A stretch of 64,000 nt of DNA from positions 354,479-418,478 of the forward strand of contig JAFKEN010000006.1 in NCBI GenBank assembly GCA_017308515.1, read 5' to 3'. A program made the position numbers and the translations under genes. This DNA is from Actinomycetales bacterium (GTDB lineage: Bacteria > Actinomycetota > Actinomycetes > Actinomycetales > Microbacteriaceae). The notes below the pieces were generated by a model. It was not told the origin of the DNA. It ran no database searches and saw only the letters and a list, made by a program, of their open reading frames with translations. Shown here piece by piece: positions 29,001 to 36,995 of the stretch; within the stretch, counting starts at the first letter, position 1, and every line of letters starts with the position of its first letter.

Positions 29001-30989
29001 CGCGCCGAGCGCGAAGACGTCGCCCACGCGCGACTCGTAGACCATCTCCTCGTCGAGCTCGCCCACCCGGCGCGCGCCGTCCGCGGCGCCGACGAGGTAC
29101 ACCCCGAACATCCCGCGGTCGGGGATCGTCCCACCGCTCGTGACCGCGAGCCGCTGCGCGCCGGGCCGGCCCTCGATCGTGCCGGCGACGCGATCCCAGA
29201 CCAACCGCGGGCGCAGCTCGGCGAACTCGTCGGAGGGGTAGCGCCCCGCGAGCAGGTCGAGGGTCGCCTCGAAGGCGGAGCGCGGCAGGGTCGCGAACGG
29301 GGCGCTGCGCCGCACCGTCTCGAACCAGTCGTCGACCTCGAGCCGGTCGAGGGCGACCGCCGCGACAGTCTGCTGGGCGAGGATGTCGAGCGGGTTGGTC
29401 GGAACCCGCAGTTCCTCGATCAGGCCGGCGCGCATCCGCTCGGTGGCGACCGCGACGTGCAGCAGGTCGGCGCGGTGCTTCGGGAACAGCACGCCCTGGC
29501 TGGTCTCGCCGACCTGGTGGCCGGCGCGCCCGACCCGTTGCAGCGCGCTCGCGACGCTCGGCGGGGCCTCGACCTGGATCACGAGGTCGACCGCGCCCAT
29601 GTCGATGCCGAGCTCGAGCGAGCTCGTCGCGACGACGCAGCGGAGGCGTCCCGACTTGAGGTCGTCCTCGATCTGGGCGCGCTGCTCCTTGCTGACGCTG
29701 CCGTGATGCGCGCGAGCCAGCACGAGCGCCCGCTCGTCCGCGCCGGCGCTCGCGCCACGGGCCCCGGCGAGCGGCGAGTTCGTGCGCTCATCGGCGTCGG
29801 ATGAGAACGCCTTCTCGCCGTTCGCGCGGTCGGCGGACGCCTCGAGCGTGCGCCGGCCCGTGATGCCCGAACCCCCCACGGCGAGCGCGGGGAACCGCAC
29901 CGGCTCTTCGCCGGTGATCATCTCCTCGTAGATGTCGTTCATCGAGGCCGTCAGCCGCTCGGCGAGCCGCCGCGAGTTCGCGAACACGATCGTCGACCGG
30001 TGCGCGAGCACCTCCTCGACGATCGCGCGGTCGACGTGCGGCCAGATGGATCCCGCCGACTGCAGCCCCGTCTCCTCGGGTTCGCCGGGGGCGGCGCGTA
30101 GGGCGTCCCAGTCGGCCGTGGCATCCTCGGAGCCCGCCGGCGCGAACCCGTCGCCCGTGGCGCGACGAGGCAGCGCGCCGAGCTCGGTCATGTCCTCCAC
30201 CGGCACGACGACGCGCAGGTCCCAGGTCTTCGTCGACGGCGGCTGCACGATCTCGACCGGCGCCTGCCCGCCGAGGAAGCGGGCGACCTCCTCGATCGGC
30301 CGCACGGTCGCCGACAGCCCGACGCGCTGCGCGGGCCTCTCGAGCAGGGCGTCGAGCCGCTCGAGCGAGAGCGCGAGGTGCGCCCCGCGCTTCGTCGCCG
30401 CGACGGCGTGGATCTCGTCGACGATGACCGTCTCGACGCCGGTGAGGGTCTCGCGCGCCGCGCTCGTCAGCATGAGGTAGAGCGACTCGGGGGTCGTGAT
30501 GAGGATGTCGGGGGGATCCCGCTGCAGCGCCCGACGATCGGCGCTGGGCGTGTCGCCCGACCGCACCCCGACGGTCACCGCGGGCGGGGCGACCCCGAGG
30601 CGCTTGGCGGTCTGCGTGATGCCGACGAGCGGCGAGCGGAGGTTGCGCTCCACGTCGACGCCGAGGGCCTTGAGCGGCGAGATGTACAGCACCCGGGTGC
30701 CGCGCCGCGTCCGGCCCGTCCCCTCCCGTGAGGCGTCGGCTTCGGCCGCTCCGACCCCCGCCAGGCCGGCAGAAACCGACGCCTCATGGAGAGGATCGGC
30801 GAGCAGCCGGTCGAGCGACCAGAGGAACGCCGACAGCGTCTTGCCGGATCCGGTGGGCGCGACGACGAGAGCGTGGCGCCCCGACGAGATCGCCTCCCAC
30901 GCGCCGGCCTGTGCCGGCGTCGGCTCGGGGAACGCGCCCGCGAACCACTCCCGCGTGGCGGGGGAGAAGCGCTCGAGGGCCGGGTGCAT
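26007..30989 (-). CDS. lhr: Lhr-type ATP-dependent helicase
   Basis: 1660 residues from ATG 30989 (GATGAT 6 nt upstream). The N-terminal half is the Lhr core: Walker A APTGSGKT (44-51), DEIH (191-194), GLSATVRP, HHGSVSKEQR, ATSSLELGIDMG and LQRVGRAGHQ, then a winged helix and the Lhr-specific domain. The C-terminal half, from about 900, is the Lhr-CTD, as in full-length bacterial Lhr. It is an SF2 helicase of nucleic-acid repair. Two inserted stretches, at about residues 70-90 (SVSAGLAGVGAAEADASREG) and 1050-1070, are encoded by related palindromic DNA elements in frame. Confidence 0.92.
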   Translation of the reverse strand: MHPALERFSPATREWFAGAFPEPTPAQAGAWEAISSGRHALVVAPTGSGKTLSAFLWSLDRLLADPLHEASVSAGLAGVGAAEADASREGTGRTRRGTRVLYISPLKALGVDVERNLRSPLVGITQTAKRLGVAPPAVTVGVRSGDTPSADRRALQRDPPDILITTPESLYLMLTSAARETLTGVETVIVDEIHAVAATKRGAHLALSLERLDALLERPAQRVGLSATVRPIEEVARFLGGQAPVEIVQPPSTKTWDLRVVVPVEDMTELGALPRRATGDGFAPAGSEDATADWDALRAAPGEPEETGLQSAGSIWPHVDRAIVEEVLAHRSTIVFANSRRLAERLTASMNDIYEEMITGEEPVRFPALAVGGSGITGRRTLEASADRANGEKAFSSDADERTNSPLAGARGASAGADERALVLARAHHGSVSKEQRAQIEDDLKSGRLRCVVATSSLELGIDMGAVDLVIQVEAPPSVASALQRVGRAGHQVGETSQGVLFPKHRADLLHVAVATERMRAGLIEELRVPTNPLDILAQQTVAAVALDRLEVDDWFETVRRSAPFATLPRSAFEATLDLLAGRYPSDEFAELRPRLVWDRVAGTIEGRPGAQRLAVTSGGTIPDRGMFGVYLVGAADGARRVGELDEEMVYESRVGDVFALGATSWRIEEITSDRVLVTPAFGQPGRVPFWKGDGLGRPAELGEAIGAFTAEIASAAADDRGIRARLEAAGLDAFAVENLVRFVHEQKAATGVVPTDQTLLVERFRDELGDWRLVLHSPYGLPVHAPWALAVQARIRERLGVDGSAMAGDDGIVVRLPETDAEPPGADLFLFERDELTQLVTEEAGGSALFASRFREAAARALLMPRYNPGRRTPLWQQRQRSAQLLEVARKYPQFPILLETLREVLQDVYDLPALDALTERIAARRVRVLEVESASPSPFARTLLFGYVAAFLYEGDSPLAERRAAALSLDPTLLAELLGRAELRELLDPEVIAQTERELQRLDPERHARDAEGLVDLLRLLGPQSTEELAARFTPRDTPTPPPTHSPREASFSSAHTAPEAAETDASRASAGVEAVAPQMAELARSNRVIRASIAGAERWAVVEDASRLRDALGVPLPIGVPTAFLEPVADPVGDLVSRYARTHGPFTTAEAAARLGLGVAVVQDALRRLASDRRVQEGEFRPGATGSEWVDAEVLRRLRARSLAALRSEVEPVPHAALGRFLPDWQHVTGRGLRGVDGLVSAIDQLAGVPLPASAWETLVLPARVRDYHPGMLDELTATGEVLWSGHGELSGGDGWVALHLADTAAVTLPEASLVEHGELHGRIVDALAGGGAFFARQLQQALALDPTAPAAPLDDAELGRALWELVWAGLVSNDTLAPLRARLGGVTRARAASPGSRGTGRAAAARWARGRVAARLAETAPPTLAGRWSLLPAPESVGTLRATALAEQLLERHGVVTRGAVQAEDVAGGFATAYRVLSSLEETGRTRRGYFVEGLGAAQFATPATIDRLRSFAPERSERPGEQENPPLAVTLAATDPANPFGAALGWPAPEGEADATARHGGHRPGRKAGALVTLVEGRLAFYLEKGGKTLLDFLHPDDSEGRASAAAALAATIRAAGMRVRLDKADGAFPLGTPLGETLVAAGFTPTPQGLRLRG
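27781..27842. repeat. Palindromic element copy 1 inside lhr
   Basis: Perfect 11-bp terminal inverted repeats CGTGAGGCGTC (27781-27791) and GACGCCTCACG (27832-27842) enclose a 40-bp centre that begins GGTTTCGGCCGCTTC. It shares its ends and left half with the copy at 30729-30786. It sits in the coding region of lhr without breaking the frame. Confidence 0.75.
30729..30786. repeat. Palindromic element copy 2 inside lhr
   Basis: Terminal inverted repeats TGAGGCGTCGG (30729-30739) and CCGACGCCTCA (30776-30786), with CTTCGGCCGCT next to the left end as in copy 1. It encodes about residues 68-87 of Lhr, between helicase motif I and the next conserved block, where other Lhr proteins would normally have a short loop. 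Confidence 0.75.
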
Positions 30990-31067
30990 CCGTCCATCAT
31001 CGTCCGCGCCGCCGACGGGCGCCCGAGCAGGCGGGCCGCGCCGGGTTCGGCCCCTACCCTCGGTCGC

Positions 31068-31742
31068 ATGGGCTTCGGCGACGCGCGCGACCACTACCCG
31101 GTGCCGTGGGGCCGCGTGCCCGTGCCCGAGATCCCGGTGCCGCCGTTCGCCGCGCCCGGCGCCGCACGCGAGTTCACGCGGCTGCTCGCGCTCTACGTAG
31201 CCGACCTCGCCGGCGACGGGCTCGATGCCGGGCACCTGGCGCTGTTCGGTCTGCTCGAGGCGGAGGCGCGCGAGCTCGGCGACGACGCCCGTCTGCCCGG
31301 CACGACCGCGCTGCGCGTCGCCATCGCGACCGCGTTCCCCGTCGCGTGGACGCCGCACGGTCTCGACGCGGTGCTGCACCGTCGGGAGCGCGCCGAGCAT
31401 CCCGACGTTCCGATCCGTTGGGGCGAGGACCCCGACTTCACCGCCACGCGGACCCCGGCCGGCCTCTGGGACGTGGAACGTCACGAGCGCGGATCCCGCG
31501 AGGGCTACGTCGCGGGGCTCTCCGACGACGACCTCGTGCTGCTCCGGCTGGCGATGATGGCCCCGCACCACCCCTACCCGCTCGCGTGGTCGCTCGAGGG
31601 GGTGCCGCATCCGCCGATCGCCCGGGCCGCGCGCGCCGCCCGCGGCGCGTGGCGCCCGTGGAGCGGCATGCCCTACCTCCGCAACTGGCAGGCGGAGCGC
31701 GCCGCCGCGGAGCGCGTGGAAGAATCGCCCGAGGCGGGCTGA
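31068..31742 (+). CDS. Hypothetical protein
   Basis: 224 residues from ATG 31068; TACCCT ends 7 nt upstream (leaderless). It is rich in Pro, Trp and His in the C-terminal half (MMAPHHPYPLAWSLEGVPHPP, GAWRPWSGMPYLRNW) with a helical N-terminal half. No signal peptide, no membrane segment, and no family I recognise. It lies between divergent lhr and the mmsA gene. Confidence 0.65.
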   Translation: MGFGDARDHYPVPWGRVPVPEIPVPPFAAPGAAREFTRLLALYVADLAGDGLDAGHLALFGLLEAEARELGDDARLPGTTALRVAIATAFPVAWTPHGLDAVLHRRERAEHPDVPIRWGEDPDFTATRTPAGLWDVERHERGSREGYVAGLSDDDLVLLRLAMMAPHHPYPLAWSLEGVPHPPIARAARAARGAWRPWSGMPYLRNWQAERAAAERVEESPEAG

Positions 31743-31773
31743 GCCGCCTCCGCGCGCACCTCGAGGAGTCCCC

Positions 31774-33273
31774 ATGAGCACCGATCTCCCGGTCGTCCCG
31801 CACTGGATCGACGGCGCCGAGCGCCCCTCGACGAGCGGCCGCACGAGCCCCGTCTACGACCCCGCGCTCGGCGTCGTCACGAAGAACGTCGCGCTCGCCG
31901 ACCAGGCCGAGATCGACGCCGCCGTCGCCTCCGCCGCGGCCGCGTTCCCCGGCTGGCGCGACACGTCGATCAGCAAGCGGCAGTCGATCCTGTTCGCGTT
32001 CCGCGAGCTGCTCGTCGCGCGCAAGCAGGAGCTCGCCGAGATCCTCACCTCCGAGCACGGCAAGGTCATCTCCGACGCGCTCGGCGAGATCGCGCGCGGC
32101 ATCGAGATCGTCGACCTCGCGTGCGGGTTCCCGCAGCTCATGAAGGGCGAGTACAGCGAGAACGTGTCGACCGGCGTCGACGTGTACTCGCTGCGTCAGC
32201 CGCTCGGCGTCGTCGGCATCATCAGCCCCTTCAACTTCCCCGCGATGGTGCCGATGTGGTTCTACCCGCTCGCGATCGCGGCGGGCAACACGGTCGTGCT
32301 CAAGCCGAGCGAGAAGGACCCCTCGGCCTCCAACTGGATCGGCGCGCTGTGGAAGGAGGCCGGGCTCCCCGACGGCGTCTACACGGTGCTGCACGGCGAC
32401 AAGGTCGCGGTCGACGGCCTGCTCGAGCACCCGGACGTGCGCTCGATCTCGTTCGTGGGTTCCACCCCCATCGCGCGCTACATCTACGAGAACGCGGCGA
32501 AGGCCGGCAAGCGCGTGCAGGCGCTCGGCGGGGCGAAGAACCACATGCTCGTGCTGCCCGACGCCGACCTGGATCTCGTGGCCGACTCCGCCGTCAACGC
32601 GGGCTTCGGCTCGGCCGGCGAGCGCTGCATGGCGATCTCGGTCGTCGTCGCCGTCGAGCCGGTCGCCGACGCGCTCATCGCCAAGGTGTCGGAGCGCATG
32701 GCGGGCCTGCGCACCGGCGACGGCCGTCGCGGCTGCGACATGGGGCCGCTCATCACGCGCGAGCACCGCGACAAGGTCGCCTCCTACATCGAGCTCGCGG
32801 AGGGCGACGGCGCGAGCGTCGTCGTCGACGGCCGCGGCGTCGAGCCGGACGGCGAGGCCGACGGCTTCTGGCTCGGCCCGACCCTGATCGACCGGGTGCC
32901 GACCACGAGCCGGGTCTACACGGAGGAGATCTTCGGGCCCGTGCTCTCGGTCGTGCGCGTGCACTCCTACGAGGAGGGGCTCGCGCTCATCAACTCGGGC
33001 GCCTTCGGCAACGGCACCGCGATCTTCACCAACGACGGCGGGGCTGCGCGGCGGTTCCAGAACGAGGTGCAGGTCGGCATGATCGGCATCAACGTGCCGA
33101 TCCCGGTGCCGGTGGGCTACCACTCGTTCGGTGGATGGAAGCAGTCGCTCTTCGGCGACAGCAAGGCCTACGGCGTGCACGGCTTCGACTTCTTCACGCA
33201 GGAGAAGGCGGTCACCAGCCGCTGGCTCGACCCGAGCCACGGCGGCATCAACCTCGGCTTCCCGCAGAACTGA
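31774..33273 (+). CDS. mmsA: CoA-acylating methylmalonate-semialdehyde dehydrogenase
   Basis: 499 residues, ATG 31774 with GAGGAG upstream. It is an aldehyde dehydrogenase of the MmsA/IolA type: SPFNFPAMVPMWFYPLAIA (from 151), SFVGSTPIARYIYE, LGGAKNHMLVLPDAD where Asn256 replaces the usual general-base Glu, and GERCMAISV with Cys285. Lack of that Glu favours CoA over water for deacylation. It converts (methyl)malonate semialdehyde and CoA to propionyl-CoA or acetyl-CoA with NAD+. No valine- or inositol-pathway genes are beside it. Confidence 0.92.
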   Translation: MSTDLPVVPHWIDGAERPSTSGRTSPVYDPALGVVTKNVALADQAEIDAAVASAAAAFPGWRDTSISKRQSILFAFRELLVARKQELAEILTSEHGKVISDALGEIARGIEIVDLACGFPQLMKGEYSENVSTGVDVYSLRQPLGVVGIISPFNFPAMVPMWFYPLAIAAGNTVVLKPSEKDPSASNWIGALWKEAGLPDGVYTVLHGDKVAVDGLLEHPDVRSISFVGSTPIARYIYENAAKAGKRVQALGGAKNHMLVLPDADLDLVADSAVNAGFGSAGERCMAISVVVAVEPVADALIAKVSERMAGLRTGDGRRGCDMGPLITREHRDKVASYIELAEGDGASVVVDGRGVEPDGEADGFWLGPTLIDRVPTTSRVYTEEIFGPVLSVVRVHSYEEGLALINSGAFGNGTAIFTNDGGAARRFQNEVQVGMIGINVPIPVPVGYHSFGGWKQSLFGDSKAYGVHGFDFFTQEKAVTSRWLDPSHGGINLGFPQN

Positions 33274-33355
33274 GACGGGGCGGGCGAGCCCGCCGACGGC
33301 CAGCGCGCGACGGCGGCGGCCCGGCGGGCGTCGCGCCCGACCCGCGCGCCGCGCC

Positions 33356-34180
33356 TCAGGCGAGGTCGGTGTAGCGCGCCTTGAGCATCATGAACCCGGC
33401 GTAGGCGACGCAGCCGGCCGCGACGACGACGAGCAGCGCGATGCCGAAGGGCGAGCCGGCGAGGTGCACGAGCGCGCCGCCGAGGCCCGAGGTCGCCGTC
33501 GGGTCGGTCGTGAGCGCTCCGACCGCGATGAGCACGCCGACCACGAGGAACGCGATCCCGCGGCCGATGTAGCCGGTCACGCCGACGATCGCGACGACGC
33601 GGCGAGGCCGACCCGCCGGCGGGTCGAGGTCGCGGTTGAGGAAGGTGCGCCGCACCCCGATTGCGGCGAAGACGAGGCCCGCGATCGCGATCCCCGCGCC
33701 GACGGCGAACAGCAGCGCGATGCCCCACCAGCGCTCGAGCAGCCACGAGGTCGCGCTGCGGGTGCCCGTCGCGCGCGGGTCGAACGCCGCGTTGACCGCC
33801 GCGATGCCGAGGGCCGCGTAGACCAGGGCGAGCCCGCCGCGGCGGGCCCGCAGCCGCCAGCGCGCGCGGGTGCGCGGCGCCGTGCGGTGACCGACCGCGA
33901 TCGCGAGCAGCGCCATCCAGACCGCGAGGCCCAGAAGGCAGATCGCGAGCACCGCGAGCAGCACGACGCCGCCGGGGATCTGCGCCAGCTGCTGCAGCGC
34001 GCCGCCCTGCGAGCCCCGGTCGGTGCCCGCGAGCACGCCGATCACGACGGCGGCGGCGACGAGGTTGAGCACCCCGCTCGCCGCGATCCCGGCGCGCCCG
34101 AGCACGTGCAGCGCCCGCGAGTCCGCCGCCTCGCGCGCCCGCCGGCGGATGCGCCGCGGGAACCAGGAGGGGCCGTCCAC
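33356..34180 (-). CDS. DUF1206 membrane protein
   Basis: 274 residues from GTG 34180 (TAGGCT 6 nt upstream). Three pairs of hydrophobic helices, each starting with an R-x-G-x-A/V motif (VLGRAGIAASGVLNLVAAAV, RRGGLALVYAALGIAAVNAA, YIGRGIAFLVVGVLIAVGAL), form the triplicated DUF1206 pattern. Function unknown; common in actinobacteria. Confidence 0.82.
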   Translation of the reverse strand: MDGPSWFPRRIRRRAREAADSRALHVLGRAGIAASGVLNLVAAAVVIGVLAGTDRGSQGGALQQLAQIPGGVVLLAVLAICLLGLAVWMALLAIAVGHRTAPRTRARWRLRARRGGLALVYAALGIAAVNAAFDPRATGTRSATSWLLERWWGIALLFAVGAGIAIAGLVFAAIGVRRTFLNRDLDPPAGRPRRVVAIVGVTGYIGRGIAFLVVGVLIAVGALTTDPTATSGLGGALVHLAGSPFGIALLVVVAAGCVAYAGFMMLKARYTDLA

Positions 34181-34242
34181 GCGGGCAGCCTAGGCGCTCG
34201 CCGCGGGGCGCGAACCGCCGTCGCGCTCGCGTCGAGCGAGCA

Positions 34243-34312
34243 CTCAGCCCCGCAGGCGCGCTCAGCCCGCAGGCGTGCTCGGTGCCCGGGCGCGCTCAGC
34301 CCGGCAGGCGCG
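34243..34312. repeat. Tandem 17-18-bp repeats spanning a stop codon
   Basis: Four imperfect units of the type CTCAGCCCSGCAGGCGCG at 34243-34260, 34261-34277, 34278-34294 (degenerate) and 34295-34312. The last unit contains the stop and final codons of the esterase gene, so the 3' end of that gene appears to have been locally duplicated. Confidence 0.6.
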
Positions 34313-34943
34313 CGGCGAGGAACGCGGCGACGTCGTGCAGCTCGCGCTCCGAGATCCCGTGCGCGAGACCCGGGTAGGCGTGCACCTCGGCCGCCGCGAG
34401 GGTCGGCAGCTTTGCGGCCGACAGGACGAACATCGCGGCCGGGACGACGGGATCCGCCTCCCCGTAGCCGAGGAACACCGGCGTGCGGCGCGCGGCCAGC
34501 TGACCGTCGCCGGCCTCGTCGCGCGGGAAGAGCCCGCCGGACAGCAGCACCGCGAAGTCGGCGAGCTCGGGGTGGCGGCGCAGGGCGAGCGCCGAGATCA
34601 TCGCCCCCTGCGAGAAGCCGAGCAGGCCCACCGCCGGGTGGCCCGCGCGGTGCGCCGCGACCCAGTTGGCGAGGGCGTCGGCGGCGCGGCCGGCGGGGGC
34701 GACCGACTCCTCGAGCGGCCGCGACCAGTCGGGCTCGAACCAGGCGCGGCCCGGAACCCAGCGGAGCGGGGCCCGCACCGCGGCGAGCACGAACTCGGGC
34801 GGCAGCGCGGGCGCGAGGCCCATCAGGTCGTTCTCGTCGGCGCCGAGACCGTGCAGCAGCACGAGCAGCGGGCGCCCGGCGCGCTCGGCCTCGGGGGCCG
34901 ACCAGCGCACGGCCGTGTCGTCGAGGGCGAGCGGATCGGTCAC
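34296..34943 (-). CDS. Alpha/beta hydrolase (carboxylesterase / phospholipase type)
   Basis: 215 residues from GTG 34943 (CAGACT 6 nt upstream); an ATG at 34967 adds eight residues without homology-like features. LLVLLHGLGADENDLMGLAPALP carries the oxyanion loop, GLLGFSQGAMISAL the nucleophile Ser, and LAHGIS the His; Asp is in GEADPVVP. This is the cytosolic carboxylesterase / acyl-protein-thioesterase-like group. Substrate unknown. Confidence 0.85.
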   Translation of the reverse strand: MTDPLALDDTAVRWSAPEAERAGRPLLVLLHGLGADENDLMGLAPALPPEFVLAAVRAPLRWVPGRAWFEPDWSRPLEESVAPAGRAADALANWVAAHRAGHPAVGLLGFSQGAMISALALRRHPELADFAVLLSGGLFPRDEAGDGQLAARRTPVFLGYGEADPVVPAAMFVLSAAKLPTLAAAEVHAYPGLAHGISERELHDVAAFLAARLPG

Positions 34944-35043
34944 CGCGCCAGTCTGCCCCAGGCGCACCCGCCCCGCCGGTGCGCTCCCGCCGCCGCTCGG
35001 GTCGCAGGCGCGCTCCGGCCGCCGCTCGGGTCACAATGGAGCC

Positions 35044-35691
35044 ATGGCGAGCACCGGGACGGGCGAGGACGGCCCCGAGGTCCCCGACGACGACGGCGCC
35101 TCCGCGGCGGCTGCGTTCCGCGAGTTCATGGCCTCGAGCGGCGCCTCCGACGCCGCCGCCTCGCTCGCCGACCCCAACTCCGCCTGGCTGTCGAGCGAGG
35201 ACCTCGCCGACGTCCGGCGCCGGCTGCCGATCCTCTACGTCGAGGCCGTGCCGGTGCGCCTCGACGGGATGGGCGTGGTCACCCAGGTGGGCATCCTGCT
35301 GCGCGCCAACGAGCGCGGCGCCATCACCCGCACTCTCGTGAGCGGCCGGGTGATGTTCGGCGAGACCCTCCGCGACGCGCTCTTCCGCCACCTCGAGAAG
35401 GACCTCGGCCCGATGGCCTTCCCGCAGCTGCCGCCGAGCCCGGTGCCGTTCTCGGTCGCCGAGTACTTCCCGATCCCGGGGCTCTCGGCCTACCTCGACG
35501 AGCGCCAGCACGCCGTCTCGCTCGCCTACGTCGTGCCGGTCACCGGCACCTGCGACCCGCGGCAGGACGCGCTCGAGCTCACCTGGATGTCGCCCGCCGA
35601 GGCGAGCTCGCCCGCCGTGCACGCCGAGATGGAGGGCGGGCGCGGCACGCTGCTGCGCGCGGCCCTCGCCTCGGTCGGCGTGCTGGGCTGA
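35044..35691 (+). CDS. NUDIX-related DUF4916 protein
   Basis: 215 residues from ATG 35044, 6 nt after CACAAT. After an acidic, Ala/Ser-rich N terminus (about 60 residues) the domain reads LPILYVEAVPVRLDGMGVVTQVGILLRANERGAITRTLVSGRVMFGETLRDALFRHLEKDLGP, which has the NUDIX fold order. The Nudix box is degenerate (GETLRDALFRHLEKDLG lacks the full REx2EE set), so hydrolase activity is doubtful. Confidence 0.75.
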   Translation: MASTGTGEDGPEVPDDDGASAAAAFREFMASSGASDAAASLADPNSAWLSSEDLADVRRRLPILYVEAVPVRLDGMGVVTQVGILLRANERGAITRTLVSGRVMFGETLRDALFRHLEKDLGPMAFPQLPPSPVPFSVAEYFPIPGLSAYLDERQHAVSLAYVVPVTGTCDPRQDALELTWMSPAEASSPAVHAEMEGGRGTLLRAALASVGVLG

Positions 35692-35734
35692 ACCGGCCGG
35701 GTCTCGGGGCGCAGCTCCGGGCTACGGTGGCGCC

Positions 35735-35938
35735 ATGAACTCCTCGCTCGTCCGCAGCATCCTGACCACCCTCGGCGTCGCCGCGATCGTGATCGGCGGC
35801 GTCTTCACCGGACAGGGCGCGGGTCTCATCCCGGGCAGCTTCATGACCGGCGACCCGACCTGGCTCGTGATCGGGCTCATCCTGGTGGCGGTCGGCGTCG
35901 TGCTGCTCGTGCTCGGCCTGCGCCGGCCGCGCCGGTAG
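35735..35938 (+). CDS. Small two-helix membrane protein
   Basis: 67 residues. Two hydrophobic segments (about 8-30 and 42-62) flank GLIPGSFMTGDPT, and the protein ends in RRPRR, giving a hairpin with both ends probably inside. ATG 35735 is 6 nt after TACGGT. Function unknown. Confidence 0.65.
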   Translation: MNSSLVRSILTTLGVAAIVIGGVFTGQGAGLIPGSFMTGDPTWLVIGLILVAVGVVLLVLGLRRPRR

Positions 35939-35939
35939 C

Positions 35940-36875
35940 TCAGCCCTCGGGGAACCGCGCCCCGGTCAGCTCGAGCGCGAGCTCCCACAGCCGGGCCGCG
36001 TCCGGGGCGCTGCGCAGCGGCCGATAGAGCTCCTGCTCGGCCGGCGCCCCGCCGACCCGCCCCGGGCCGCGCGGACCGTAGAGCCGGCCCGGCTCGCCCG
36101 AGGTGGCGGCGAGCAGCGCGGGCAGCGCCGCGGACTCCGGGGTGCCTACGAGGATCCCCCGCCGCGACATCGCGCGGATCACCCGTACCGCCGTGGTGTC
36201 GCGTTCGCGCCCGAGCTCGGGCCGCGCGGCGAGCAGGGTCGTCGGGGCGACGCCGGGATGCGCGAGGTTGCTCGTGATCCCCCAGCCGTGCGCCGCGCTG
36301 CGACGCTCCAGTTCGAGGCCGAACAGCCCGAGCGCGATCTTCGACTGCCGGTAGGCGGCGTCGCCGTCGTAGCTGCGGCGCCAGTTCGGGTCGTCCCAGC
36401 GGATCCCGCCGCGGGCGGCCGCGACGCTCACCTGCGACGTCACGCGCGCGCCCCCCGCGCGCAGCAGCGGCAGCAGCCCGGCGACGAGCGCCACGTGCCC
36501 GAGCGCGTTGGTGCCGAACTGCAGCTCGAAGCCGTCCGCCGTCTCGCCGCGCGCGGGCGGCGTCATGAGCCCCGCATTCGCGACGAGCAGGTGGATCGGC
36601 TCCCCGCCCGCGCGCAGCGTCTCGGCGAGCGTCGCGACCGACGCGAGCGCGGCGAGATCCAGCTCGAGCAGCTCGAGCCGCGCCTCGGGCGCCGCCTGGC
36701 GGATCGCGACGACGGCGGCCTCGCCCTTGGCGGGGTTACGTACCGGCAGCAGCACCTGGGCGCCCGCGGTCGCGAGGCCGCGCGCGATGCGCAGGCCGAT
36801 GCCGTCGCTCGCGCCGGTGACGAGCGCGCGGCGGCCGGTGAGGTCGGGCAGGGGGACGTCGATCGGGCGGGGCAT
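35940..36875 (-). CDS. Short-chain dehydrogenase/reductase
   Basis: 311 residues, ATG 36875 with GAGGAG 5 nt upstream. Classical/extended SDR features: VTGASDGIG (19-27), LELDLAAL, VANAG (98-102), and Y175-x3-K179 with Ser150 or Ser147 before it. The C terminus is longer than in minimal SDRs, as in retinol-dehydrogenase-like members. NADP(H) use is likely from the Arg after the second strand (PVRNPAKG). It diverges from an XRE/MLTR regulator gene that probably controls it. Confidence 0.85.
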   Translation of the reverse strand: MPRPIDVPLPDLTGRRALVTGASDGIGLRIARGLATAGAQVLLPVRNPAKGEAAVVAIRQAAPEARLELLELDLAALASVATLAETLRAGGEPIHLLVANAGLMTPPARGETADGFELQFGTNALGHVALVAGLLPLLRAGGARVTSQVSVAAARGGIRWDDPNWRRSYDGDAAYRQSKIALGLFGLELERRSAAHGWGITSNLAHPGVAPTTLLAARPELGRERDTTAVRVIRAMSRRGILVGTPESAALPALLAATSGEPGRLYGPRGPGRVGGAPAEQELYRPLRSAPDAARLWELALELTGARFPEG

Positions 36876-36995
36876 GGGTCTCCTCGGTTCGGATGAGCCC
36901 TCAGCATGTGTCGGGCCGCGTCGCGCAACCAGGGCCTGGCGATCCCTGGCTGCGCGTCCGGGGCCGGGGGAGAATCGACGCGACCGGGAGGGACC

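Noticed and set aside
34243-34312. CRISPR array
   Set aside because: Units are 17-18 bp, directly adjacent and without spacers; no cas genes anywhere in the window.
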